A DNA stretch of 64,000 nt from Natrinema sp. DC36 (GTDB lineage: Archaea; Halobacteriota; Halobacteria; Halobacteriales; Natrialbaceae): contig NZ_CP084472.1 in assembly GCF_020405225.1 (NCBI RefSeq), positions 1,674,001 through 1,738,000 of the forward strand. Reading direction: 5' to 3'. Shown piece by piece: positions 26,418-34,555 of the stretch. Position numbers and translations under genes: made by a program. Below the pieces are notes generated by a model that had not been told where the DNA came from, ran no database searches, and worked only from the letters and a program-made list of their open reading frames with translations. The first letter of the stretch is position 1, and each line of letters starts with the position of its first letter.

Positions 26418-27938
26418 ATGACTGGCGCTCGATCGACACTCACGACGGCCGACGGCGAGTCGACGACGCTCGCGTCGCTTCGCGCGTTCGGTCGGTCGCG
26501 ACTCGGGATCGATCCCCGCGCACTGGCTGCGTTCCGGATCGGACTGGGACTCGTCGTCCTCTGCGATCTCCTCTTCCTCCGCGTTCCGGGGCTGGTACCG
26601 TTCTACACCGACGCGGGGGTCCTCCCCCGGTCCGCCCTCGCGGAGGCGTCTCCGACGCTCGCGACGTGGTCCCTGCACGCCCTTTCCGGTTCGGTGTGGC
26701 TACAGGCCCTACTGGTCGCGATCGCGGGCGGTGCCGCCGCGTGCCTTCTGGTCGGCTACCGGCACCGACTCGCGGCGCTCGTCTCGGCGCTCCTCCTCGC
26801 GTCGCTGTTCGCCCGCAATCCGTACCTCGTCAACGGCGGCGATACGATCCTCCTCTCCCTGCTCGTCCTCGCGGCGACGCTCCCGCTCGAGCGGCGCTGG
26901 TCGCTTCGTCCGCGTCGCCTCGCGGACAAACGTTCCGATTCCATCGACTCGCGAGACGGCCCGCGGGTCGTCTCGGCGGCAACTGCGACCGTTCTCCTCC
27001 ACGTCGCGGTGATCTACCTGCTCAACGCCGTCCTCAAGTTCCGGAGCGACGCATGGATGAGCGGCACGGCGGTCAGGCGCATCTTCCAGCTTCAGGACTT
27101 CGTCTTCCTGCTCGGCCCGACCGCGGCGGAGTATCCGGCGCTACTCACTGCGGCCAACTGGCTCTGGATCGCCGTCCTGTCGACGTCGCCGCTGCTCGTG
27201 CTCGCGACCGGCCGGCTCCGGATCGCGACCGTCGGTGCGTTCGTGGGCGCGCACCTCGGGATGGCGGCGACGATGCGCCTGGGTGCCTTTCCGTTCGTGA
27301 TGATCGCCGCCCTGCTATTGTTCCTCCCGCCGCAGTTCTGGGATCCCATCGACGAGTTCGTGTCGCAGACCGCGTCGAGACGCCGTCTCGAGGCGCTCGC
27401 GACGCCACGGGACGAAAGCGGAACCGGTCCACGGGCTCTCCCGGGCGCGCCACGGATCCGGCGCGGGGTTCGTCTCGGGACGACGGTACTGTTCGCCTGC
27501 GTTTTCCTCTCCGTGGTGAGCTGGCAGGTGACCGCGGCCGGCCTCGTCGATACCGGACCAACCCCGGGCGGCGAGGAACTGGGTGGTGCGAGCTGGGCCT
27601 TCTTCGCACCCGATCCGCCGGACGAGTACAGCTGGTACGTCGTCGAGGCCGAGCGCGAATCGGGTGCCCCGATCGATCTCGTCGACGGCGAAACGGTCGA
27701 TTTCGACCGCCCGCCGGACGCCATGGATCGGTATCCGTCGGCGCTCTGGAAGCGCTACGGAACGAAGCTGCGCGGCGGCGGTGGAGACGCTCACCTCGAT
27801 CCCGCGGCGGCGTACTTCTGTGACCGCGCCCCCGACGACGTCGAGTCGGTGACCATCTACCGCGTCGATCAGTCGGTCGACGCGGACGGCCCGGTCGGCG
27901 AACCGGTTCCCCGCCAGCGGATTTCGGTGTCCTGCTGA
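26418..27938 (+). CDS. HTTM-domain membrane protein (vitamin K gamma-carboxylase-like)
   Basis: This is a 506-residue membrane protein. The HTTM domain spans about residues 30-310 with multiple helices. It starts AFRIGLGLVVLCDLLFLRVPG, then FYTDAGVLPRS, and contains LFARNPYLVNGGDTILL, all characteristic of the family related to gamma-glutamyl carboxylase. A further helix (about 355-372) precedes a soluble outside domain (GGASWAFFAPDPPDEYSWYVV). Biochemical function in archaea is unknown. It stands as a single transcription unit. Confidence 0.82.
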   Translation: MTGARSTLTTADGESTTLASLRAFGRSRLGIDPRALAAFRIGLGLVVLCDLLFLRVPGLVPFYTDAGVLPRSALAEASPTLATWSLHALSGSVWLQALLVAIAGGAAACLLVGYRHRLAALVSALLLASLFARNPYLVNGGDTILLSLLVLAATLPLERRWSLRPRRLADKRSDSIDSRDGPRVVSAATATVLLHVAVIYLLNAVLKFRSDAWMSGTAVRRIFQLQDFVFLLGPTAAEYPALLTAANWLWIAVLSTSPLLVLATGRLRIATVGAFVGAHLGMAATMRLGAFPFVMIAALLLFLPPQFWDPIDEFVSQTASRRRLEALATPRDESGTGPRALPGAPRIRRGVRLGTTVLFACVFLSVVSWQVTAAGLVDTGPTPGGEELGGASWAFFAPDPPDEYSWYVVEAERESGAPIDLVDGETVDFDRPPDAMDRYPSALWKRYGTKLRGGGGDAHLDPAAAYFCDRAPDDVESVTIYRVDQSVDADGPVGEPVPRQRISVSC

Positions 27939-28144
27939 GGTGTCCAACGGGCCGTCCACCTCTCACGGTCCCGCCGAATGGACAGGAGAGAGGAGGGACG
28001 TATCTCCCGGAGCCACCGACCTCGAGAACGCGGACGTCCGCAGGTTCAAGTACGGACGGGCGGCCAGAGCCGCCGTGACCCGTCACACAGTTCCCCGCTC
28101 GGGCCTCGAGCGGACCGACTCGACCCACTCAGACAGGGTGGACG

Positions 28145-28801
28145 ATGGGGCATAGGGCCCTCGTCGCCTACCGGCGACCGGATCGGCTCTACGACCTGCG
28201 GTACAGCCACTGGGGCGGCGAGACGCTGTCGCTGGCCGGCGAGATCACGTCCGCAACGCCGCTGGCCGACGGCTCGGTCGCGGGGCCCCTGGTGGCGGAT
28301 TCGATTAGCCGCGATCGAATCCTGACGGATCATCTCGATCCCTGTGTCCACGAGGCGCTGTATCTGGTCGATCCGGCGGCCGACTACGCGGTCGACGCCT
28401 ATCGGGTCTGCTGGCTCGAGTGGGGCGACGGCCGCGACGGCGGTCGAGGCGCGATCGTCGAAGCCGATTCCGACGTCGCAGATTCGGTCAGGCAATGGTT
28501 TCGAGCGACGAAGACCGCACTGGCCGACGTCATCGAGATGGGGGCGCTCTCGCGGCGAGCAGCGCAGGCCTACCTCGAGGCCCGGGTCTGCGAGGAGTAC
28601 GACGGAACGCTCTACACCTACGGCGAGCCGATCGACACCGAACCCGGAACCGGGTACGAGCCCACGCCGGACCGCTGGCTCGAGGACGAAAACCGCCTCG
28701 ATGACGAGACCCGTCTCGAGGATCGAACCAACCGCGAAGAAGGGACAGATAACGGTGACGGGAGCGGATGCGGGGACAGGAGCGGGGGTGGGCCGTCGTA
28801 A
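28145..28801 (+). CDS. Haloarchaeal hypothetical protein, DUF6735-like
   Basis: This is a 218-residue soluble protein starting MGHRALVAYRRPDRLYDLRY, which I associate with the haloarchaeal DUF6735 family. Residues 1-160 form the conserved part (SHWGGETLSLAGEITSATPL, DRILTDHLDPCVHEALYLV). The last 50 residues are a repetitive, charged tail (LEDENRLDDETRLEDRTN and a glycine-rich end) that is probably disordered. Function is unknown. It is convergent with the MutS-like gene, with one base between stops. Confidence 0.68.
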   Translation: MGHRALVAYRRPDRLYDLRYSHWGGETLSLAGEITSATPLADGSVAGPLVADSISRDRILTDHLDPCVHEALYLVDPAADYAVDAYRVCWLEWGDGRDGGRGAIVEADSDVADSVRQWFRATKTALADVIEMGALSRRAAQAYLEARVCEEYDGTLYTYGEPIDTEPGTGYEPTPDRWLEDENRLDDETRLEDRTNREEGTDNGDGSGCGDRSGGGPS

Positions 28802-28802
28802 C

Positions 28803-30578
28803 TCACTCGTCGGCGGTCCAGCGAGCGTCCGCGAGCGTCCGCTGGACGACCTCGTTGCCGACGGCCTCGGCCAGCGTCTCGAACCCGGAGCGTTCGCCCC
28901 GGTCGCTCGCGTTCGCGACGAGTCGCGAGACGATGAACTCCGGCGTCGAGCGGCCCACCGTGCCGAAGCGGGGCTGGTAATCGACGAGCAACTCGAGGTC
29001 GGGGTTCAGCCCCTCCGCGAAGATGCCGTCGACCCGCGCTTGTGGGGGGAGCGGCTCGAGGTCGTCCGCGAGATGGGTGACGAAGACGCCCAGCGCCTCG
29101 CGGTCGACGGAGAGCGTGACCAGTCCGTGGAGCAGGTCCGCCGCGCTGCCCGGCTCCGTGATCGCCTCGAACTCGTCGACCAGCATGAGGGTGCGGCCGC
29201 CCGACGAGAGCGGGGGGACGATCGACCGCAGCGTGGACTCGAGGACGCCGGCGTTGAAACTCGCGTGCCGGCGGTGGAAGACCAGCGAGTCGACGGGCGT
29301 CACCTCGGCTCGATCCGCGGGAACCGGTAGCCCCATCGTCGCTAGCAGGACGATCTGACACAGCGTCTCGAGCAGGGTCGTCTTACCGCCGCTGTTCGCA
29401 CCCGTCAGGACGGCGACGCGCTGTTCGCCGGGGACCGCGTTCACACCGTCCGGAACGCTCGTGATACCGTGTTCGCCGAGCCCGTAGGTGACCGGTTGGA
29501 CCGACTCGTCGTCTCGTGCGGCGAGCGTGAGATTGCGTGCGTTGACCACGGAGACGGCCGCGTCTTCGCCCGTTACGAAGACAGGGCGAGTGCAATCGTA
29601 CTCGAGCGCGAAGCGGGCCAGCGAGAGGTGCAAGGCGATGTCGTCGACCGCTTCGACCGCCTGATCGACGGCATCGCGGGCGTCTCCGAGCGTTTCCCGG
29701 AGGTCGCTCGCGACGGTTTCCTCCCGCTCGTCGACAGCCGCCGTGAGGTCGGTCCGCAGCGTTCGCAACGTGTCTCCGACGAAATCGGTCGCGTCCGCCG
29801 CGTCGGTCGGCATCGCGTCCCGAACCCGGTCGATCGTCACGTCGGTCTCGCTCAACAGGCGGTCCTCGAACGACTGGCGAAAGCCCTCGACGTCGTGCAC
29901 CCCTTCCGAGCGAAGGTCCTCGATCAGCGCGAGGGCGTCGGCGTCCATGTCCTCGACCGCACCCAGCGCGTCTCGGAGGCGATCGAGTTCTTCGTCGGCT
30001 CCCTCGCGGACTCGGCCGCCGTCTAACGCCGCCAGCGCTTCGGCGGCCGCCGCGAGCCGGTCGCGCTCGAGGTCGGCGATCGCGGCGAACGGCCCCGAAT
30101 CGACGCCGGCCGCGAGCAACGCGAGCGCGGCCTCGACGGCCGCGTGCTCGCTCCCGGCGCGCTCGTCGTAGCGTTCGTAGGCCGCGAGCACGGCCTCGCG
30201 GTCGTCGTTGGCGAGGTCAGCCCAAGCGTCCCTGGCCGCAAGTACGTCGTCGAGGCGGTCGTCCATCGCCGCCCGGCTATTGAGTGGCGTCAGCACGCGA
30301 ATCCTGTCCGCCGCGCGCTGTGTGACGGCGTGGTCGACCGCGAGATCCAGCAGCTCCTTGTAAGCCGATCGTGCGTCGCCAGTCGCCAGAATGTCCATTC
30401 CCGCGCCGCCGATCGCCTGGCGCAGGATCCGCGTCGCTCGTCCGCGGGCGAGTCCGGCGTCGGCAAGTGCCCGCACGTCTCCGCTTTCGATCGCCTGGAT
30501 CGCCCGCTCGTGACCCAGCTCCTCGATCAACGTCTCCCGCGTCTTCGGGCCGACCCCCCAGTACTCCTCGAGTCGCAT
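28803..30578 (-). CDS. MutS-family ATPase with N-terminal helix-hairpin-helix (archaeal MutS5/MutS2-like)
   Basis: This is a 591-residue protein. The N-terminus has a helix-hairpin-helix (YWGVGPKTRETLIEELG, and LADAGLARGRATRILRQAI). The centre is a long helical lever-like region. The C-terminal MutS ATPase domain has Walker A TGANSGGKTTLLETL, Walker B RTLMLVDEFEAITEPG and the following GLVTLSVDREALGVFVTHLAD. It lacks the mismatch-recognition domain of MutS1 and the Smr nuclease domain of many MutS2 proteins. Archaeal members may process recombination intermediates or collided ribosomes; the role is not established. The ATG at 30578 is chosen because upstream residues are shadow-like. Confidence 0.8.
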   Translation of the reverse strand: MRLEEYWGVGPKTRETLIEELGHERAIQAIESGDVRALADAGLARGRATRILRQAIGGAGMDILATGDARSAYKELLDLAVDHAVTQRAADRIRVLTPLNSRAAMDDRLDDVLAARDAWADLANDDREAVLAAYERYDERAGSEHAAVEAALALLAAGVDSGPFAAIADLERDRLAAAAEALAALDGGRVREGADEELDRLRDALGAVEDMDADALALIEDLRSEGVHDVEGFRQSFEDRLLSETDVTIDRVRDAMPTDAADATDFVGDTLRTLRTDLTAAVDEREETVASDLRETLGDARDAVDQAVEAVDDIALHLSLARFALEYDCTRPVFVTGEDAAVSVVNARNLTLAARDDESVQPVTYGLGEHGITSVPDGVNAVPGEQRVAVLTGANSGGKTTLLETLCQIVLLATMGLPVPADRAEVTPVDSLVFHRRHASFNAGVLESTLRSIVPPLSSGGRTLMLVDEFEAITEPGSAADLLHGLVTLSVDREALGVFVTHLADDLEPLPPQARVDGIFAEGLNPDLELLVDYQPRFGTVGRSTPEFIVSRLVANASDRGERSGFETLAEAVGNEVVQRTLADARWTADE

Positions 30579-31175
30579 ACGCTGTGAACTCGGGGCGACT
30601 CTCTTGAACGCTGTGTCTCGAGGTACCGCGAGCGACGGCTCGCGGAACGCTCGGCGTGATGCCCGCGGACCGGGCGGCTCGCGTAGATGGGCTGTTCGAT
30701 CCCGGTACCGGAGGGGCCGGCGGGCGGCCACGAACGCGGGGTCCACGGTCGGGCGCTACCGACTGCCGCTCTCTCACGGCTGGTGGCCGGTATGAGGGTC
30801 CGCGGGTTCGAGTGCGCGCGGTTCTCGCTCCTCGAGTCATTCCGCACCTGGGATCGATGAGCGTCGTGACGGCCTGCGCTTCGCAGCCTGCTCCATGGCG
30901 TCGGTCCGGAGCGGACCGCCGATGCAGTCGCGAGAACTGTTCACGTTCGTGGGACTCGTCGTCGTGCAGCCGTCGTGAGTCAGTTCGACCGGCCGGAAAC
31001 GGCGTCGATGGGAACGGAACGAGATTGCCATCGAACGGTGGCGATCGTGGTGTGGATGTCCCGTCACGCAGTTTCTCGACGGATATGCACGAACGTGGTC
31101 ATAATTCAGCTAGATGGGGAGTCGAAGGAGCACAAACACGGGGATTTTTATCGGCTCGATGCCCTACTGACTCCC
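30579..31175. other. 597-base intergenic stretch, no gene recognised
   Basis: Open frames here are arginine- and serine-rich and do not resemble proteins. The stretch separates the divergent starts of the MutS-like gene and purF and probably holds both promoters; only the purF one is clear. A short hydrophobic string (LFTFVGLVVVQ, about 30935-30967, + strand) may be a fragment of an old membrane gene, but it is too short to claim. Confidence 0.4.
31144..31151 (+). promoter_or_regulatory. TATA-like box of purF
   Basis: The tract atttttat is centred 28 bases before the ATG at 31176, predicting a leaderless purF message and supporting that start over the ATG at 31215. Confidence 0.45.
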
Positions 31176-32687
31176 ATGACTGATGGGCGGGGCGAAACTC
31201 CCCGGCGAACAGGAATGACCGAAAAGTGCGGCGTCGTCGGCGTCTCACTTGACGGTCGGGACGCGGCGCGACCGTTGTACTACGCGCTCTACGCGCTCCA
31301 GCATCGCGGGCAGGAGTCCGCGGGGATCGTCACCCACGACGGCTTTCAGCAGCACAGCCACGTCGAGATGGGGCTCGTGGGCGACGCGTTCGGCGAGGAC
31401 GATCTCGACGCGCTCAACGGATCGGCGGGAATCGGGCACGTTCGGTATCCGACCGCCGGCTCGGTCGACTCCTCCTGTGCACAGCCCTTTTCCGTCTCGT
31501 TCAAGAGCGGTTCGCTGGGCCTCTCGCACAACGGCAACCTCGTCAACGCCGACGAGATCCGCGACGAACTCGCCGCCGTGGGCCACGCCTTCACCAGCGA
31601 CGGCGACACCGAGGTCATCGCCCACGACCTCGCGCGCAACCTCCTCGAGGAGGACCTCGTCCGCGCCGTCAAGCGGACGATGGGGCGGATCCACGGCTCG
31701 TACTCGCTGACGATCACCCACGACGACACGGTCCTCGGCGTGCGCGATCCGCAGGGGAACCGCCCGCTCTGTATCGGAGAACTCGAGGACGGCTACATTC
31801 TGGCCTCCGAGTCGGCGGCCATCGACACCCTGGACGGGGAACTTGTCCGCGACGTTCGACCGGGCGAACTGGTCGTCCTGCAGGAAGACGGCGCAGGGTT
31901 CGACTCCTACCAGCTCGTCGAGCAGGACAACACCGCCCACTGCTTTTTCGAACACGTCTACTTCGCGCGCCCCGACAGCGTCATCGACGACACGCTCGTC
32001 TACGAGGCCCGCCGCAATCTCGGCCGCAAGCTCTGGGCGGAAAGCGGCGTCGAGACCGATGTGGTGATGCCGGTCCCCGACTCCGGGCGAGCGTTCGCCT
32101 CGGGCTACGCCGACGCCGCGAGCGAGACGACCGCCGACGGCGAGCCTCGAGCCGCGGACGACGACGGCGTCGAGTTCGCGGAGGGGCTGATGAAGAACCG
32201 CTACGTCGGCCGGACGTTCATCATGCCGACCCAGGACGAGCGCGAACGCGCGGTGCGGCTCAAGCTCAATCCGATCAAATCCACGATCGAGGGCAAGACC
32301 GTCACCGTCATCGACGACTCGATCGTCCGCGGGACAACCTCGACACAGCTCGTCCAGCTCCTCAAGGACTGCGGTGCCGAGGAAGTCCACGTCCGCATCG
32401 GCGCGCCGGCCATCGTCGCCCCCTGCTACATGGGCATCGACATGGCCACCCGCGAGGAGCTCATCGCAGCCGACAAATCGACCGCCGAAATCCGCGACGA
32501 GATCGACGCCGACAGCCTCGCCTACCTCTCGACCGACGCCGTCGCGGAGGTGCTCGAGAAGGACCGACTCGACCTCTGTCTGGGCTGCGTGACCGGCGAG
32601 TACCCCTACGACATCGAGGGCGAGGAGACCGACCGCGACGTGAGCCGCCCCGACGTGGGCGGGACGCAGTTGCCCGCGGACGACTAA
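31176..32687 (+). CDS. purF: Amidophosphoribosyltransferase (first step of purine synthesis)
   Basis: This 503-residue enzyme makes 5-phosphoribosylamine from PRPP and glutamine. The N-terminal Ntn-hydrolase glutaminase has its nucleophile at Cys18 (TEKCGVVGVSLDG), behind a short propeptide that must be removed. The PRPP-binding loop TVTVIDDSIVRGTTSTQLVQ is intact. Cysteines matching the Fe-S cluster of the Bacillus-type enzyme are visible: AHCFFEHVYF, APCYMGIDMATREEL and LCLGCVTGEYP. An acidic insertion near residue 320 (SETTADGEPRAADDDG) is a halophilic feature. A strong palindrome follows the stop. Confidence 0.95.
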   Translation: MTDGRGETPRRTGMTEKCGVVGVSLDGRDAARPLYYALYALQHRGQESAGIVTHDGFQQHSHVEMGLVGDAFGEDDLDALNGSAGIGHVRYPTAGSVDSSCAQPFSVSFKSGSLGLSHNGNLVNADEIRDELAAVGHAFTSDGDTEVIAHDLARNLLEEDLVRAVKRTMGRIHGSYSLTITHDDTVLGVRDPQGNRPLCIGELEDGYILASESAAIDTLDGELVRDVRPGELVVLQEDGAGFDSYQLVEQDNTAHCFFEHVYFARPDSVIDDTLVYEARRNLGRKLWAESGVETDVVMPVPDSGRAFASGYADAASETTADGEPRAADDDGVEFAEGLMKNRYVGRTFIMPTQDERERAVRLKLNPIKSTIEGKTVTVIDDSIVRGTTSTQLVQLLKDCGAEEVHVRIGAPAIVAPCYMGIDMATREELIAADKSTAEIRDEIDADSLAYLSTDAVAEVLEKDRLDLCLGCVTGEYPYDIEGEETDRDVSRPDVGGTQLPADD

Positions 32688-32688
32688 C

Positions 32689-32760
32689 GACCTTTTACGC
32701 TGCGGTCTATCACGAGCGAGGCGCGTCGCGCCTCGCTCGGATGTCCCTCGGTAAAAGGTC
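32689..32760 (+). terminator. Large palindrome after purF, probable terminator
   Basis: The outer arms gaccttttac (32689-32698) and gtaaaaggtc (32751-32760) are perfect 10-bp inverted repeats. Nested inside is a second near-perfect palindrome, cgagcgaggcgcg / cgcgcctcgctcg (about 32713-32739). It begins two bases after the purF stop, so it would fold at the end of the message. Its CCTTTT/AAAAGG outer stem matches that of the elements at 54021 and 56001. Confidence 0.55.
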
Positions 32761-32890
32761 GATCAAAAGCACTCCTCCTTCCCCTCCAGCCGCGCGTTGC
32801 GCGGCTTCCGGGTCAGTCGTCGGCCCACTCGCGCCTTCGGCGCTCGCGGAAGTACCGGTGTTCTCAGCCCGCTAACCGCACAAGCCAGTC

Positions 32891-33016
32891 TTAGAACACT
32901 TCGGCGAACTCCGTTGGGAGCGTTCCGAGATCGATCTCCCAGGCGATCGGCAGCCAGCCGACCGCGACGAGCGTGATCAGGACGATTCCGATAGCGTTGC
33001 GTCCGATCCCGATCGG
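32891..33016 (-). pseudogene. C-terminal fragment of a membrane permease
   Basis: The minus strand reads about 42 residues ending at a TAA (complement 32891-32893): GIGRNAIGIVLITLVAVGWL, then PIAWEIDLGTLPTEFAEVF. One membrane helix and a short tail look like the end of a transporter. The rest of the gene should lie at higher coordinates but is absent; the tail of a UspA gene stands there instead. Which transporter family it belonged to cannot be told. Confidence 0.45.
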
Positions 33017-33192
33017 GCGATCCCGCGGACGCGATCCTCGAGGCAGCCGCGGAGTACGACAGCGACGCGATCGTCGTCGGCGTCGAAGGACGATCGCCCG
33101 TCGGCAAGGCGCTCTTCGGGAGCGGCGCCAAGTCCGTAATTCTCGAGAGCGATCGGCCGGTGACGGTCGTTTCGACCGATGAAGCTGAGTAA
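33005..33192 (+). pseudogene. C-terminal fragment of a UspA gene
   Basis: The + strand reads about 55 residues beginning ADAILEAAAEYDSDAIVV and ending at TAA (33190-33192). It includes GRSPVGKALFGSGAKSVILE and DRPVTVV, the nucleotide loop and last strand of a UspA domain, very like the intact gene at 10162-10614. The first 85-100 residues are missing and the sequence runs straight into the permease relic on the other strand. The fragment has no start signal and is almost certainly dead. Confidence 0.65.
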
Positions 33193-33229
33193 CGTCGCTC
33201 GTCGACGACGATCGACGGCGCGGCGACGA

Positions 33230-34483
33230 CTACCGCAGGCAGGCCGCCACGACCTCGAGCATGCCCTCGCCGCGGACCTCGTCGGCGAATAGCGGGACGC
33301 GTCGGACCTCGGTGCCGCGGAAGAGGTCCTGGGCCTCTGCCAGCGCGTTCTGCTGAACGTCCCAGCGGCGCTGACAGAACGCGCAGTCGTCGAGGTTCGG
33401 CTGGAGGAACTCACCGTCGACGTCGTCGGTGACGTTCGAGAGCGGTTCCATCACCCGGTTGACGACCACGGTTCCGACGGGGATCTCGAACTCCCGGAGT
33501 TGCTGGCGCAGGCGCTTCGACTCGAGGACGCTCATCTCCTCGGGGACCATAACGATCCGGAAGTCCGTCCGCGCGGGATCGCGCAGGGCGGCCCGCAGGC
33601 GCTCGATGCGTTCGCGTAACACGTCCAGGTCCTCGAGATCGTCCTCGTCGGTGTCCTCGCTCCCGCCGAACATCCCCTTGACGCCGTCGATCATCCCGCC
33701 GATCTGCTGGCGGAATTTGACGAGCCGGCCCATCATCGTGTCCATGATCTCGGGCAACTGGAGCAGTCGGAGGGTGTGGCCCGTCGGTGCCGTGTCGACG
33801 ATCACGCGCTCGAAGCGCTCGTCGTCCATGTACTCGAGCAGGAGTTGCATCGCGGCGGCCTCGTCCGCTCCGGGCATCGCGCCGCCGAAGAGGGCGTCCA
33901 TTGGCGACTCGCCGCCGAGCATCTCGCCGAGGCCGCCGAGCGGACCGCCGTCGCCGCCAGCGCCACCGGGGAACGGGGAGCCGCCAGCCTCATCGCCGCC
34001 GAAGGGCGATCCCTCGTCGGATCCAGGCCCGGGTCCCGAATTCGCGTCCGTGCCCGCGCTCGAGCCCCCGAAGGGAGTCTCGCCCTCCTCGAGCGCGGCC
34101 TCGGGATCGATCTCGGCCGCGTAGAGGGGGATGTCGTCGCGAATCCGTCCGGGGTCGGCCGGAATGTCCGTCTCGAACGTGTCCGAGAGCGAGTGGGCCG
34201 GGTCGGTCGAAACGACCAGCGTCCGGGTGCCGCCGCGGGCGCTGTCGAGCGCCGTCGCGGCTGCCATCGTCGTCTTTCCGACGCCGCCTTTACCGCCGTA
34301 GAGGACGTACTCGGGGCCGTCGATCGGCTCGTCCGACGGCTCGACGTCGATGGTCTCGCGTTCCGCCGGCTCCGCGTCGTCGACCGAGTCCGTCGGCGTC
34401 ACCTCGATGGTGTGTGCGTCGTCGTTGTTCCCCTCCCTCGCCTCGTCTTCCTCGTCGACCGGTTCGACGTCGATGCCACTCAT
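33230..34483 (-). CDS. Get3/ArsA-family ATPase (TRC40 homologue)
   Basis: This is a 417-residue ArsA/Get3 ATPase. The deviant P-loop GGKGGVGKT is at about 63-71, with the switch I region STDPAHSLSDTF and switch II VDTAPTGHTLRLLQLPE. A Cys-x2-Cys (C367, C370; CAFCQRRW) corresponds to the zinc-mediated dimer motif of Get3. The first 57 residues are an acidic extension. Residues about 134-205 are a Gly/Pro-rich insertion. Archaeal homologues bind tail-anchored membrane proteins or metalloids; with no ArsB neighbour, membrane-protein targeting is more likely. Confidence 0.87.
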   Translation of the reverse strand: MSGIDVEPVDEEDEAREGNNDDAHTIEVTPTDSVDDAEPAERETIDVEPSDEPIDGPEYVLYGGKGGVGKTTMAAATALDSARGGTRTLVVSTDPAHSLSDTFETDIPADPGRIRDDIPLYAAEIDPEAALEEGETPFGGSSAGTDANSGPGPGSDEGSPFGGDEAGGSPFPGGAGGDGGPLGGLGEMLGGESPMDALFGGAMPGADEAAAMQLLLEYMDDERFERVIVDTAPTGHTLRLLQLPEIMDTMMGRLVKFRQQIGGMIDGVKGMFGGSEDTDEDDLEDLDVLRERIERLRAALRDPARTDFRIVMVPEEMSVLESKRLRQQLREFEIPVGTVVVNRVMEPLSNVTDDVDGEFLQPNLDDCAFCQRRWDVQQNALAEAQDLFRGTEVRRVPLFADEVRGEGMLEVVAACLR

Positions 34484-34555
34484 ACGGCTCGGTTCCCCGT
34501 CCCAACACGAGTATTCGTCGGTCTCGACTCCCGATCGGTGGCACTTCTGCCACGC

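Noticed and set aside
30656-31183. 175-codon + frame in the MutS/purF gap
   Set aside because: It is Arg/Ser/Gly-rich with no folded pattern and runs through the purF promoter, so it is treated as non-coding.
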